Shown: positions 1 through 9,134, counted from the first letter of the stretch. The stretch: DNA of 64,000 bases from SG8-41 sp963802355 (GCA_963802355.1 CAWDIV010000036.1:310001-374000), one strand, 5' to 3'. Notes: generated from the letters alone by a model not told the origin. Numbers and translations are program-made.

Positions 1-1575
1 GGTCCGAACCGCATCGGCCAGGGCATCGAATTCGATTACTGCTGCGTGCACGCGGCGCTTGCGCTGCGCGAAGACGGCTACGAAACGATCATGGTCAACT
101 GCAATCCCGAGACCGTTTCGACCGACTACGACGTCTCCGACCGGCTTTATTTCGAGCCCTTGACGCTGGAGGACGTGCTCGAGATCGTGCACATCGAGCA
201 GCCCTTCGGGGTAATCGTGCAGTTTGGCGGGCAAACACCGCTCAAGCTCGCGCGTGATCTCGAGGCGAACGGCGTGCCTATCATCGGGACGACGCCCGAT
301 TCGATCGACATTGCCGAAGACCGCGAGCGCTTCCAGAAGCTCCTCAACAAGCTGAAACTGAAGCAGCCGTCCAACCGTACCGCGCGAAGCCCGCAAAAGG
401 CGCTGGCGGTAGCCGAAGAGATCGGCTACCCGCTGGTCGTGCGGCCTTCGTATGTGCTCGGCGGCCGCGCGATGGAAATCGTCTATCAGCAGAGTGACCT
501 CGAGCGCTACATGCGCGAAGCCGTGAAGGTGAGCAACGACAGCCCAGTCCTGCTCGACCGCTTTCTCAACGACGCGACAGAGGTCGACGTCGACGCGGTT
601 TGCGACGGCAAGCAGGTCGTGATCGGCGGCGTCATGGAGCACATCGAGCAGGCGGGCGTACATTCCGGCGATTCGGCGTGCTCGCTGCCGCCGTTTTCCC
701 TGTCGCAGGGGCTGCAGGATGAACTGAAGCGCCAGACCGTGGCCCTCGCGCACGCGCTTAAGGTGATCGGCCTCATCAACGTCCAGTTCGCCATTCAGAA
801 GAATGGCCAGGACGACGTCGTTTACGTGCTGGAAGTCAATCCGCGGGCTTCGCGAACGGTGCCTTTCGTTTCCAAGGCGACCGGCGTGCAGCTCGCCAAG
901 ATCGCGGCGCGCTGCATGGTGGGTAGAACGCTCGCCGATCAGGCAGTTCATGGGGAGGTGGTACCGTCCTACTACTCGGTGAAGGAGGCGGTGTTCCCGT
1001 TCATCAAGTTGCCGGGCGCGGACACGATACTCGGTCCCGAAATGAAATCCACCGGCGAGGTGATGGGCGTCGGCGCGACCTTCGCCGAAGCATTCGTAAA
1101 ATCCCAGCTGGCCTCGGGTGAGCCGTTACCCGCTACGGGCAAGGTGTTCATTAGCGTGCGCGACGAAGACAAGCCGAGGACGATCGAGATCGCGCGCAAG
1201 CTCGCCCACCTGGGGTACACGCTGATCGCCACGCGCGGGACGGCCGCGGCGCTGTCGGCCGCCGGGCTCTCCGTGACGCCGGTCAACAAGGTGCAGGAAG
1301 GACGGCCGCACATCGTGGACATGATCAAGAACGGCGAGATTTCCCTTATCGTCAACACGGTGGAAAAGACGCGCACTGCCGTGCGCGACTCCTACGCGAT
1401 CCGCCGCGCCGCCCTGCAGCAACGGGTCGCGCTGTTCACCACGCTCGACGGCGCTCGCGCCGCGTGCACTGGCATGGAGCAAGTAACGGAGCTGCATCCC
1501 TACACCATGCAGGAGCTGCATGAGAGGCTGGCCGAGGCGCCGAGGGAGCGTGAAAACGTGAGCGAAGCGATATGA
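1..1575 (+). CDS. carB: Carbamoyl-phosphate synthase large subunit, C-terminal half (5' truncated by window)
   Basis: Makes carbamoyl phosphate from glutamine-derived ammonia, bicarbonate and 2 ATP, for arginine and pyrimidine synthesis in the cytoplasm. The frame is open from base 1 and gives 524 residues, against about 1070 for the whole protein. It starts at the conserved GPNRIGQGIEFDY element that opens the second synthetase half. Next come the second ATP-grasp domain (VLEVNPRASRTVPF) and, from about base 1140, the C-terminal MGS-like allosteric domain (FISVRDEDK, ATRGTAAAL, NTVEKTRTAVRDSYAIRRAAL). The stop overlaps the greA start in an ATGA arrangement, so the two are translationally coupled. 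No frame damage is seen in this part. Confidence 0.97.
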   Translation, partial: GPNRIGQGIEFDYCCVHAALALREDGYETIMVNCNPETVSTDYDVSDRLYFEPLTLEDVLEIVHIEQPFGVIVQFGGQTPLKLARDLEANGVPIIGTTPDSIDIAEDRERFQKLLNKLKLKQPSNRTARSPQKALAVAEEIGYPLVVRPSYVLGGRAMEIVYQQSDLERYMREAVKVSNDSPVLLDRFLNDATEVDVDAVCDGKQVVIGGVMEHIEQAGVHSGDSACSLPPFSLSQGLQDELKRQTVALAHALKVIGLINVQFAIQKNGQDDVVYVLEVNPRASRTVPFVSKATGVQLAKIAARCMVGRTLADQAVHGEVVPSYYSVKEAVFPFIKLPGADTILGPEMKSTGEVMGVGATFAEAFVKSQLASGEPLPATGKVFISVRDEDKPRTIEIARKLAHLGYTLIATRGTAAALSAAGLSVTPVNKVQEGRPHIVDMIKNGEISLIVNTVEKTRTAVRDSYAIRRAALQQRVALFTTLDGARAACTGMEQVTELHPYTMQELHERLAEAPRERENVSEAI

Positions 1576-2048
1576 GCAAGATTCCCCTGACCATCGCCGG
1601 CGCGGAGAAGCTCCGGGGCGAGCTGCACGAGCTGAAGACCGTGCAGCGCCCGTCGATCGTGAACGCAATCGCCGAAGCACGCAGTCACGGAGACATCTCG
1701 GAAAATGCGGAGTATCACGCCGCGAAGGAGCGGCAGAGCTTCATCGAAGGCCGGATCGCCGAGCTCGAAAGCAAGCTCGGGAACGCGCAGATCATCAATC
1801 CGGCGCTGGTGGACGCCGACGGTCGCTGCGTGTTTGGCGCGACTGTCGAGCTCGAAGAGATGAAGAGCGGAGAAGTGGTGACCTACCAGATCGTCGGAGA
1901 CGACGAAGCGGACATCAAGCAGGGCAAGATATCGATCAGCTCGCCTCTCGCGCGCGCGTTGATCGGCAAGTCGTCGGGTGAAACGGCGGAAGTGAAGGCG
2001 CCGGCCGGTGTACGCGAGTACGAGATACTCGATGTTAAGTACATCTAG
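1572..2048 (+). CDS. greA: Transcription elongation factor GreA
   Basis: Rescues backtracked RNA polymerase by stimulating cleavage of the nascent RNA 3' end through the secondary channel. The 158 residues match the usual GreA length. The N-terminal coiled-coil hairpin carries the family signature ARSHGDISENAEYHAAKE (about residues 36-53) with the acidic tip residues. The C-terminal part is the FKBP-like domain ending YEILDVKYI. It starts with ATG inside the carB stop (ATGA), and carB-greA linkage is common in betaproteobacteria. A heptamer inverted repeat begins 5 bp after the stop and could end or protect the transcript. Confidence 0.97.
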   Translation: MSKIPLTIAGAEKLRGELHELKTVQRPSIVNAIAEARSHGDISENAEYHAAKERQSFIEGRIAELESKLGNAQIINPALVDADGRCVFGATVELEEMKSGEVVTYQIVGDDEADIKQGKISISSPLARALIGKSSGETAEVKAPAGVREYEILDVKYI

Positions 2049-2052
2049 AGAA

Positions 2053-2150
2053 CAGTGAGCGGTGAGCGGTAAGCAGTGAGCGGAAAATACACGCCTTTCT
2101 AGTCTGCCGAAGGGTCAACCGCTTACCGTTTGCCGCTTACTGCTAGCCGG
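2053..2150. repeat. Heptamer inverted-repeat array (greA/yhbY)
   Basis: The left arm (2053-2083) is a run of 7-bp words of the form RGTRAGC (GGTGAGC, GGTAAGC, AGTGAGC). The right arm (2117-2150) holds the same words reverse-complemented (GCTTACC, GCTTACT). The two arms can fold as an imperfect stem around a loop of about 33 nt between convergent greA and yhbY. The right arm overlaps the last codons of yhbY and supplies its C-terminal residues. Confidence 0.85.
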
Positions 2151-2491
2151 TTTTGGCGGCTGCGCTTGTTCCGGCGCGGCGGTTTCTTCCTCGCGGCGGG
2201 TTGCGCTTTTTTCTCGGGCTCTGGCGCCGGCCGGTAGACGACGAGCATCTTGCCGATTACCTGGACGGGGCTCGCAGCGAGCGAGTCGCAAATAGTGTCG
2301 ATCGCGTTTTCACGGGCCACGCGGTCCGCACCCAACATCCGGATCTTGATCAATTCGTGGCTTTTGAGCGCCATATCGATCTCTTTCAGGACCGCCGGCG
2401 TGAGTCCGGCATTGCCGACCATCACGAACGGATGGAGGCTGTGGGCGCGCGCACGCAATGCGCGCCGCTCGGATGGAGTGAGCGTGTTCAC
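2123..2491 (-). CDS. yhbY: YhbY-family (CRM domain) RNA-binding protein, 50S assembly
   Basis: A small CRS1/YhbY-domain protein that binds pre-50S particles. There are 122 residues with a GTG start at 2489-2491. The CRM fold occupies about residues 1-92 (LRARAHSLHPFVMVGNAG, a GxxG-type loop, then ELIKIRMLG and VIGKMLVVYRP). A Lys/Arg/Pro-rich tail follows (KKAQPAARKKPPRRNK). The last 8-10 residues (LAVSGKR) are encoded by the right arm of the heptamer repeat, so the stop codon position was probably set by the repeat. It is convergent with greA and divergent from rlmE, as in many proteobacteria. Confidence 0.93.
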   Translation of the reverse strand: MNTLTPSERRALRARAHSLHPFVMVGNAGLTPAVLKEIDMALKSHELIKIRMLGADRVARENAIDTICDSLAASPVQVIGKMLVVYRPAPEPEKKAQPAARKKPPRRNKRSRQNRLAVSGKR

Positions 2492-2586
2492 TTGAATGTT
2501 GAATTTTGAATGCTTAATGTTGAATGATGCGCGACGAGTTCAGCTGTCCAATTGAGCATTAAGCATTAAGCATTGAGCATTCAACA
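2492..2586. repeat. Heptamer inverted-repeat array (yhbY/rlmE divergent spacer)
   Basis: The left arm (about 2492-2529) repeats TTGAATG/TTGAATT/CTTAATG in 7-bp steps. The right arm (2551-2586) repeats ATTGAGC/ATTAAGC, whose complement is GCTTAAT/GCTCAAT. This is the AT-richest version of the repeat in the window, and it fills the whole spacer between the two divergent starts. Both promoters must therefore overlap the repeat or lie in a neighbouring gene. Confidence 0.85.
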
Positions 2587-2595
2587 CTGTACCTC

Positions 2596-3216
2596 ATGGG
2601 TCGAGTTCGCGGCAAAGACTGGATGCAGGAGCACGTAGCCGACCGTTACGTGAAACGCGCGCGTGCGGAGGGCATGCGCTCGCGCGCGGCGTACAAGCTT
2701 GCGCAGATCGCCGATCGCGACCGGCTGCTCAAGCCCGGCATGGTTGTCGTCGATCTGGGGGCCGCACCGGGAGGGTGGTCGCAGGTGGCCGCCGAACGCG
2801 TCGGGCGCGGGGGACGGGTGGTGGCACTCGACATGCTGGACATGTCCCCGCTGCCGGGTGTCACGTTCATCCGCGGCGATTTTCGGAACGTATCTGTGTT
2901 GGACGAACTCGAACAGTCACTGGCCCGATCGAAAGTCGACCTTGTGGTTTCCGATATGGCCCCCAACCTAAGCGGTATCGCGAACGTGGATCAGACGCGG
3001 GCACTGGAGCTCGCGCAACTGGCCCTCGAATTTGCATTGAAGCATTTGAAACCACGAGGAAATCTGGTGGTCAAAACGTTCCAGGGCGCAGGCTGCGAAG
3101 GATTTCTCAAGGCGTTGCGTAGCCGTTTCCAGACTGTCGTCACACGCAAGCCCGAAGCTTCCCGCAGCCGTTCCAGCGAAGTGTATGTTCTGGCGAAAGG
3201 ATTTCGTGTTTCATGA
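2596..3216 (+). CDS. rlmE: 23S rRNA (uridine-2552-2'-O) methyltransferase
   Basis: Methylates U2552 in the A loop of 23S rRNA on the 50S subunit using SAM. The 206 residues match FtsJ/RrmJ. Visible parts are the N-terminal SRAAYKL with the catalytic Lys, the SAM-binding motif VVDLGAAPGGWSQ, the catalytic Asp in SDMAPN, the second catalytic Lys in VVKTFQG and the Glu in SSEVYVLAKGF. The K-D-K-E tetrad is therefore complete. ATG start at 2596, directly after the heptamer repeat. ftsH follows 171 bp downstream, the conserved rlmE-ftsH pairing. Confidence 0.96.
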   Translation: MGRVRGKDWMQEHVADRYVKRARAEGMRSRAAYKLAQIADRDRLLKPGMVVVDLGAAPGGWSQVAAERVGRGGRVVALDMLDMSPLPGVTFIRGDFRNVSVLDELEQSLARSKVDLVVSDMAPNLSGIANVDQTRALELAQLALEFALKHLKPRGNLVVKTFQGAGCEGFLKALRSRFQTVVTRKPEASRSRSSEVYVLAKGFRVS

Positions 3217-3376
3217 GGCCCGGCCGGTGGCCCGGCCGTACTCCTGCAGCGCATTTGAAATGAGTCTAGAATTGAGTCACTTAGAACTCCGTAACAGCTC
3301 GAGGGGAAATCTGCACTCGGACTTCCTGCAGCCAGGGACTGTTGCGGCTCATCGGCAACGGCCCTGCGGGTCGAAC

Positions 3377-3382
3377 AAGGAG
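3377..3382 (+). promoter_or_regulatory. Ribosome binding site fixing the TTG start of ftsH
   Basis: AAGGAG lies 5 nt before the TTG at 3388. No in-frame ATG exists nearby, and the protein from TTG begins MNNLIKNVAIWLV, the usual FtsH N-terminus. This supports TTG initiation. The 171-bp spacer 3217-3387 contains no other gene. Confidence 0.75.
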
Positions 3383-3387
3383 CATCG

Positions 3388-5277
3388 TTGAACAATCTGA
3401 TTAAGAACGTCGCGATCTGGCTGGTGATCGCGCTGGTACTGATGACCGTTTTCAACCAGTTCAGCACTCGCCAGGCGGGGCAGAAGGCGATGGAGTATTC
3501 CCAGTTCATCGAGGAGGTGAAGCAGGGCAATGTCGCCAAGGTGACCATCGAGGGGCGGGTCCTGAAAGGGGTCAAGCGCAGCGGTGAGCGCTTTACTACC
3601 TATTCGCCGTCCGACCCGTGGTTGGTTTCGGACCTGCTCAAGAACGGCGTGATCATCGAGGCGAAACCCGAAGAAGAGCCTTCGCTGCTCATGAACATCT
3701 TCGTATCCTGGTTCCCGATGCTGCTCCTGATCGGGGTATGGATTTTCTTCATGCGCCAGATGCAGGGCGGCGGCCGGGGCGGCGCGTTCTCATTCGGGAA
3801 GAGCCGCGCCCGGATGCTGGATGAATCGAACAACACCAACACCTTCGCCGACGTGGCGGGCTGCGAGGAAGCGAAGGAGGAAGTCGCGGAGCTGGTCGAG
3901 TTTCTGCGCGATCCCTCCAAGTTTCAGAAGCTGGGTGGTCGCATCCCGCGCGGCGTGCTGATGGTGGGCAATCCCGGAACCGGCAAGACGCTGCTCGCGA
4001 AGGCGATAGCCGGCGAGGCGAAAGTGCCGTTTTTCTCGATTTCAGGCTCCGATTTCGTGGAGATGTTCGTCGGCGTAGGCGCGGCGCGCGTGCGCGATAT
4101 GTTCGAACAGGCGAAGAAGCACGCGCCGTGCATCGTGTTCATCGACGAAATCGACGCCGTTGGCCGCCAGCGCGGCGCCGGACTCGGTGGCGGCAACGAC
4201 GAGCGTGAACAGACGCTCAATCAGCTGTTGGTGGAAATGGACGGTTTCGAGACCAATTCCGGGGTCATCGTGATCGCCGCCACCAACCGGCCCGACGTGC
4301 TCGATCCCGCGCTGCTGCGGCCGGGACGCTTCGACCGGCAGGTGGTCGTGCCGTTGCCCGATATTCGTGGCCGCGAGCAGATCCTGCTCGTGCACATGCG
4401 CAAGGTGCCGATGGCGCCGGACGTCAAGGCGGACATTATCGCGCGCGGCACCCCCGGCTTTTCCGGGGCGGATCTTGCCAACCTGGTCAATGAGGCAGCG
4501 CTGTTCGCGGCGCGGGGCAACAAGCGCCTGGTGGACATGGAGGATTTCGAGCGCGCCAAGGACAAGATCATCATGGGCGCCGAACGCCGCTCGATCGTCA
4601 TGCCCGAGCACGAGCGCAAGAACACCGCCTATCACGAGGCCGGCCACACGTTGGTTGCGAGACTTTCTCCGAAGACCGATCCGGTGCACAAGGTCACGAT
4701 CATTCCGCGCGGGCGCGCGCTGGGGGTTACGATGCAGCTTCCGGAGACCGACCGCTACAGCATGGACCGCGAGCAGATCCTGCAGAACATCGCGGTGTTG
4801 TTCGGCGGGCGCATCGCAGAAGAAATCTTCATGGGGCAGATGACCACCGGCGCTTCCAACGATTTCGAGCGCGCCACCGAGCTCGCCCGCAACATGGTCA
4901 CGCGCTGGGGCATGACCGAATCGATGGGGCCGATGGTCTACGGCGAGAACGAAGGCGAAGTATTCCTCGGGCGCTCGGTGACGATGCACAAGAACGTGTC
5001 GGAGACGACCATGCAGCAGGTCGATGCCGAGATCCGGCGTATAGTGGACCAGCAGTATCAGCTTGCGCGCAAGCTGATCGAGGACAACCGTGACAAGGTA
5101 GAGGTCATGGCGAAGGCGCTGCTCGAGTGGGAAACTCTCGACGCCGAGCAGATCAACGACATTATGGAAGGTCGCTCGCCGCGGCCGCCCAAGCCGGCGG
5201 CGCCGGCTGCGTCCCAATCCAAGGATAGCCCACCACCCACCGCGACCGCGCCGGCAACTCCGCCTCAGGCGGCCTGA
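3388..5277 (+). CDS. ftsH: ATP-dependent zinc metalloprotease FtsH
   Basis: A membrane-anchored hexameric AAA+ protease that degrades misassembled membrane proteins and short-lived regulators. 629 residues. A transmembrane segment at about 5-23, a small periplasmic domain, and a second segment at about 102-121. The AAA module has Walker A GNPGTGKT (near residue 194), Walker B IVFIDEID and the second region of homology NRPDVLDPALLRPGRFD. The zinc protease motif HEAGH is near residue 416. The C-terminal tail is rich in Pro/Ala. TTG start. The whole 1.9-kb frame is intact, unlike many genes further along. It lies between rlmE and folP as in other proteobacteria. Confidence 0.98.
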   Translation: MNNLIKNVAIWLVIALVLMTVFNQFSTRQAGQKAMEYSQFIEEVKQGNVAKVTIEGRVLKGVKRSGERFTTYSPSDPWLVSDLLKNGVIIEAKPEEEPSLLMNIFVSWFPMLLLIGVWIFFMRQMQGGGRGGAFSFGKSRARMLDESNNTNTFADVAGCEEAKEEVAELVEFLRDPSKFQKLGGRIPRGVLMVGNPGTGKTLLAKAIAGEAKVPFFSISGSDFVEMFVGVGAARVRDMFEQAKKHAPCIVFIDEIDAVGRQRGAGLGGGNDEREQTLNQLLVEMDGFETNSGVIVIAATNRPDVLDPALLRPGRFDRQVVVPLPDIRGREQILLVHMRKVPMAPDVKADIIARGTPGFSGADLANLVNEAALFAARGNKRLVDMEDFERAKDKIIMGAERRSIVMPEHERKNTAYHEAGHTLVARLSPKTDPVHKVTIIPRGRALGVTMQLPETDRYSMDREQILQNIAVLFGGRIAEEIFMGQMTTGASNDFERATELARNMVTRWGMTESMGPMVYGENEGEVFLGRSVTMHKNVSETTMQQVDAEIRRIVDQQYQLARKLIEDNRDKVEVMAKALLEWETLDAEQINDIMEGRSPRPPKPAAPAASQSKDSPPPTATAPATPPQAA

Positions 5278-5287
5278 CTTCACTTCA

Positions 5288-5369
5288 GGGGCTAGGGTAT
5301 AGGGGCTAGGGACTAGCAGGCTGCGGCCACTGGATCTCTAGCCCCTAGTCGCTAGCCCCTAGTCCCTCT
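5288..5369. repeat. Heptamer inverted-repeat array (ftsH/folP)
   Basis: The left arm (5288-5317) repeats GGGGCTA and GGGACTA. The right arm (5336-5369) reads TAGCCCC/TAGTCGC/TAGTCCC in 7-bp steps, the reverse complement. The loop is about 18 nt. It fills the spacer and ends 1 bp before the folP ATG, so any stem formed in the mRNA would sit on the folP ribosome binding region. Confidence 0.88.
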
Positions 5370-5370
5370 A

Positions 5371-6228
5371 ATGTCGTTCCTGCAGTGCGGCAGGTTCAGG
5401 CTCTCGCTCGAACGGCCCCTGGTCATGGGGGTCGTCAATGTCACGCCCGACTCGTTCTCCGACGGCGGCGAGTTTCTGGCACCACATGCCGCGATCGCAC
5501 GCACTCGACAGTTGATCCAGGAAGGCGCGGACATCATCGATATAGGCGGAGAGTCGAGCCGGCCCGGGGCGGCGTCCGTCAGCGCCGACGAAGAGTCGAG
5601 CCGCATCGTTCCCGTCCTGCGAGCGTTGCGCGACACGCCGGTGCCGCTGTCGATCGACACCGTGAAACCCGAAGTCATGCGCATCGCCATCGCCGAAGGC
5701 GCGGCCATGGTGAACGACATCACCGCGCTGGCAGCGCCGCAAGCGCTGCAGACGGTCGCAACGAGCGATTGCGCGGTGTGTCTCATGCACATGCAAGGCG
5801 AGCCGCGCACCATGCAGCAGTCGCCTTCTTATGCGGACATCGTGCGTGAGGTCAAGGATTTTCTCTCCACCCGCGTGGCCGCGGCGCAGAGCGCCGGCAT
5901 TGGCCGCAACCGCATTGTGATCGACCCGGGATTCGGTTTCGGGAAGACCGTAGAGCACAATCTGGAGCTGCTGCGTCACCTGGCGGAGCTCACGGATGTG
6001 GGTGTCCCGGTGCTCACCGGCTGGTCGCGGAAATCGAGCCTGGGCCGCATCACCGGCCGGCCGGCCGAAGACCGATTGCCGGGCAGTCTCGCGGCCGCGC
6101 TGATCGCCGTGAAAAACGGCGCGCAAATCGTGCGCGTACATGACGTCGCCGCCACGCGTGACGCCTTGGCGGTGTGGACCGCGGTAATGGGCCATCCGTC
6201 ACGAGTACCGGGTGCCAAACCGCTGTAA
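5371..6228 (+). CDS. folP: Dihydropteroate synthase
   Basis: Condenses 6-hydroxymethyl-dihydropterin pyrophosphate with p-aminobenzoate in folate synthesis (the sulfonamide target). 285 residues, TIM barrel. The phosphate/pABA loop is GVVNVTPDSFSDGG, then DIGGESSRPGA, the pterin-site region SIDTVKPEV, VNDITAL, LMHMQGEP, and the Lys loop GWSRKSSLG. ATG at 5371 directly abuts the heptamer repeat, and no Shine-Dalgarno sequence of its own is visible outside the repeat. It precedes glmM by 62 bp, the standard folP-glmM pair. Confidence 0.97.
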   Translation: MSFLQCGRFRLSLERPLVMGVVNVTPDSFSDGGEFLAPHAAIARTRQLIQEGADIIDIGGESSRPGAASVSADEESSRIVPVLRALRDTPVPLSIDTVKPEVMRIAIAEGAAMVNDITALAAPQALQTVATSDCAVCLMHMQGEPRTMQQSPSYADIVREVKDFLSTRVAAAQSAGIGRNRIVIDPGFGFGKTVEHNLELLRHLAELTDVGVPVLTGWSRKSSLGRITGRPAEDRLPGSLAAALIAVKNGAQIVRVHDVAATRDALAVWTAVMGHPSRVPGAKPL

Positions 6229-6290
6229 TATCCTACTCTCCGTCAGCCGATCACGGCGGCTGCGCCATTACCTATCATCACCTTTCAACC

Positions 6291-7640
6291 ATGATCCGAA
6301 AGTACTTTGGCACCGACGGCGTGCGCGGCAGGGTTGGCGAGCTTCCGATCACGCCCGAATTCGTGATGAAGCTCGGCTATGCGGCTGGCAAAGTGCTCGT
6401 GAGCGGGCAGTCAAAAGGCTCCGAGCATCCTTCCGTGCTGATCGGCAAGGACACGCGTGTGTCCGGCTACATGCTCGAGGCCGCTCTCGAAGCAGGACTG
6501 ACGGCGGCGGGCGTGGACACGTTGATGGTGGGTCCGATGCCGACTCCCGGTGTCGCGTACCTCACGCGGGCGCTGCGCCTGTCCGCCGGCATCGTGATCA
6601 GCGCTTCGCACAATCCCTATGACGACAACGGCATCAAGTTTTTCTCCCGCAGCGGAACCAAGTTGCCCGACTCGACGGAGAGCGCGATCGAGCGCGAGCT
6701 CGCGAAACCGATGAAGTGCATGGCCTCCGCCCAGCTCGGCAAAGCGCGGCGCATGGAGGATGCTGCCGCGCGTTACATCGAATTCTGCAAGAGCACTTTT
6801 CCGACCCAACTGGATCTGCGCGGCATGCGTCTCGTGGTGGACTGCGCCAATGGCGCGGCCTATCACATCGCCCCGCACGTGTTTCACGAGCTGGGCGCCG
6901 ACGTGGAATCGGTCGGCGCGAGTCCCGACGGATTCAACATCAATGCTCAGGTCGGCGCCACTTCTCCCGATGCGTTGCAGGCGGCGGTGAAGCAGGCAGG
7001 GGCCGATCTCGGCATCGCCCTCGACGGAGACGGCGACCGGCTGGTGATGGTCGACGGTGCAGGGAAGCTCTACGACGGAGACCAGCTCCTCTACGTCATT
7101 GCCTGTCATCGCCGTAAGACCCGCGAGCTCGGCAAGGGCGTCGTCGGGACCCTGATGACCAATTTTGCCCTGGAGCTCGCCCTCGCCAAGCTCAAAGTTC
7201 CGTTCGCACGCGCCCGCGTCGGTGACCGCTACGTGCTCGAGATGCTGGCGCAGCGCGGATGGCAACTCGGCGGAGAGAATTCAGGGCACATCGTGTGTCT
7301 CGACAAGCACAGCACGGGGGACGGGATCATTTCAGCGCTGCAGGTGCTCCGTGCCCTGGTAGAGAACCGGGTTACGCTCACGAAGGCGGCGGGCGCGCTC
7401 GCGCTCTTTCCGCAGGTGCTGCTCAACGTGGCTGTCGGAAAACAGGCCGGCGTGCTGGAGCGGGCGGAGGTGAAACGCACCGTGGCGGAAGCGGAGGCCG
7501 ATCTCGACGGCGGCGGCCGCATACTCTTGCGCCCATCCGGAACCGAACCCGTAATCCGGGTTATGGTCGAAGGCCGGAACGCGGATCGGATCGGACAGTG
7601 GGCCGAACGCATCGCCGCAGCGGTGCGCAAGGCCGCTTAG
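6291..7640 (+). CDS. glmM: Phosphoglucosamine mutase
   Basis: Interconverts glucosamine-6-phosphate and glucosamine-1-phosphate for UDP-GlcNAc, peptidoglycan and LPS synthesis. 449 residues from the ATG at 6291 (MIRKYFGTDGVRG). The phosphoserine loop is ISASHNPYDDNG, the metal loop DGDGDR, the sugar loop GENSGH and the phosphate-binding RPSGTEPVIRVMVE near the C terminus. All four alpha-D-phosphohexomutase domains are present and the frame is intact. The open frame extends upstream of 6291, but the family N-terminus fixes this start. Confidence 0.97.
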   Translation: MIRKYFGTDGVRGRVGELPITPEFVMKLGYAAGKVLVSGQSKGSEHPSVLIGKDTRVSGYMLEAALEAGLTAAGVDTLMVGPMPTPGVAYLTRALRLSAGIVISASHNPYDDNGIKFFSRSGTKLPDSTESAIERELAKPMKCMASAQLGKARRMEDAAARYIEFCKSTFPTQLDLRGMRLVVDCANGAAYHIAPHVFHELGADVESVGASPDGFNINAQVGATSPDALQAAVKQAGADLGIALDGDGDRLVMVDGAGKLYDGDQLLYVIACHRRKTRELGKGVVGTLMTNFALELALAKLKVPFARARVGDRYVLEMLAQRGWQLGGENSGHIVCLDKHSTGDGIISALQVLRALVENRVTLTKAAGALALFPQVLLNVAVGKQAGVLERAEVKRTVAEAEADLDGGGRILLRPSGTEPVIRVMVEGRNADRIGQWAERIAAAVRKAA

Positions 7641-7767
7641 CGTCCGGCGGTCCAACGCGATATTGCTGTTTTGATTCAGGGTGCTGCATTGCGGCAATGT
7701 TCGTCGACGCGTTTGCCCAGCCGGGCGCTACTCTGTAAAATCAGCCGTTTACGTAGTCAGTCGGACG

Positions 7768-8542
7768 ATGCGGACCAAGCTGGTAGCGGGCAACTGGAAG
7801 ATGAACGGCTCCTTGGCCTCCAACCAGGAACTGCTGCAGGCGATCATTCCGGCGCTGGCTCCACTGACTGGAACGCAATACGCGGTATGCGTGCCGTTCC
7901 CGTATCTCGCCCAGGCGCTGCAATTGCTTCGTGGATCGAATATTGGACTCGGGGCGCAAGATGTATGCCAGTTCGATTCCGGCGCCTACACCGGGGGGGT
8001 GTCGACTTCGATGCTGGCAGATCTGGGCTGCCGCTACGTGATTGTCGGACATTCCGAGCGGCGCAATGTATTCGGCGAATCCGATCAGCTCGTAGCGCTC
8101 AAGTTTGCGGCGGCGATAAAGCACCGGCTGACGCCCATATTCTGCGTGGGTGAAACCCTGGCCGAGCGCGAATCGGCCGTGACGGAAGCAGTCGTTGCGC
8201 GCCAACTCGATGCCGTTCTAAAGAGCTGCGGCATCGCTGCATTGGGACAAGGCGTGATCGCGTATGAACCAGTGTGGGCGATCGGCACGGGCAAGACGGC
8301 AACGCCGCAGCAGGCACAGGCGGTCCACGCCTTTATCCGGGCCCGTTCTGGCCGCCTCGGATCGCGCGTTGGCAGAGAGTCTGCAGATCCTCTATGGCGG
8401 CAGTGTAAAAGCTGCCAATGCGGCGGAGCTTTTTGCAATGGCGGATGTCGATGGGGGATTGATCGGCGGGGCTTCGCTCGTGGCCGACGAGTTCACGGCG
8501 ATTTGTCGCGCGGCAGCGGCGCAGGAAACCGTGAAGGCATAG
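7768..8542 (+). CDS. tpiA: Triosephosphate isomerase, frame broken once
   Basis: Interconverts dihydroxyacetone phosphate and glyceraldehyde-3-phosphate. It starts MRTKLVAGNWKMNG with the active-site Lys; the catalytic His is in VIVGHSERR, the catalytic Glu in AYEPVWAIGTGKTA and the phosphate loop is ILYGGSVKA. The first 190 or so codons and the last 65 lie in different frames. The break is near 8341-8344, in the helix HAFIRA. Removing one C from the CCC there restores IRAVLAASDRALAESL. An essential glycolytic gene with a single clean slip suggests a sequence error or very recent change. secG follows. Confidence 0.9.
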
Positions 8543-8630
8543 TGTCACGAGTCGCTAATTCGCTGGTGCGACCGACATTGGCAAGGTAACCGATCTATCA
8601 ACGAACTAGCGACTCGGGACGCTCACGGGA
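8543..8630. repeat. Heptamer inverted-repeat array (tpiA/secG)
   Basis: The left arm (8543-8573) contains GTCACGA GTCGCTA ATTCGCT. The right arm (8599-8630) contains AACTAGC GACTCGG GACGCTC, the degenerate reverse complement (GTCCCGA GTCGCTA GTTCG). It ends about 7 bp before the secG start. Confidence 0.75.
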
Positions 8631-8637
8631 ACTCATA

Positions 8638-9040
8638 ATGGAAACAGTGGTATTGGTCATTCATGTGCTGGTCGCCCTGGCCATCGTCGGCCTGGTGCTG
8701 CTGCAACACGGTAAGGGAGCGGATGTGGGCGCGGCTTTCGGCGGTGGCGCCTCAGGGAGCCTGTTCGGCTCGACGGGTTCGGCGAATTTTCTCAGCCGGA
8801 CGACAGCGGTCCTGGCGGTGGTATTTTTTCTGACGAGCATGGCGCTCACGTACTTCTCGACGCGCAAGACCGAACATAAGGGGCGTGATGGCCCCGCAAA
8901 CTGCACCGGTCAAGCCAGGGCCAACGCAGATCCCGGGTCCGGGTGCGCCGGCCGGGCAGGCTGTGCCGTCGGCGCCGCCGCAGTCCGCGCCGGGCGCAGC
9001 GCCGGATAGTAGCTCCAAAGCGCAGGACGTACCAAAATGA
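8638..9040 (+). CDS. secG: Preprotein translocase subunit SecG, frame broken once
   Basis: A small inner-membrane subunit that assists SecYEG/SecA export. About 133 residues. It has two transmembrane helices: VVLVIHVLVALAIVGLVLLQ at about residues 3-22, then a second helix at about 55-75. The conserved cytoplasmic loop GKGADVGAAFGGGASGSLFGS lies between them, with a Pro/Ala/Gln-rich tail after. The frame slips near 8881-8884 in the tail: with one base removed from GGGGC the protein continues through PGPGAPAGQ to the stop at 9038-9040. Sits between tpiA and tRNA-Leu, as usual in betaproteobacteria. Confidence 0.9.
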
Positions 9041-9041
9041 T

Positions 9042-9134
9042 GGTAAGGGGTGAGGCGTTAGGCGTGAGGCGTGACAGCCGTGCACTGGTTCGTTTCCCTC
9101 CTCACTCCTTACTCCTCACGCCTCACGGGTTTTT
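9042..9134. repeat. Heptamer inverted-repeat array (secG/tRNA-Leu), terminator-like
   Basis: The left arm (9042-9074) repeats GTAAGGG GTGAGGC GTTAGGC GTGAGGC. The right arm (9096-9129) is the complementary run (CTCACTC CTTACTC CTCACGC CTCAC). The stem is followed by GGGTTTTT, so this copy looks like a Rho-independent terminator placed 3 bp before the tRNA gene. Confidence 0.82.

Noticed and set aside
4042..5283. 413-residue minus-strand frame over ftsH
   Set aside because: Shadow of ftsH. Arg/His-rich translation without motifs.
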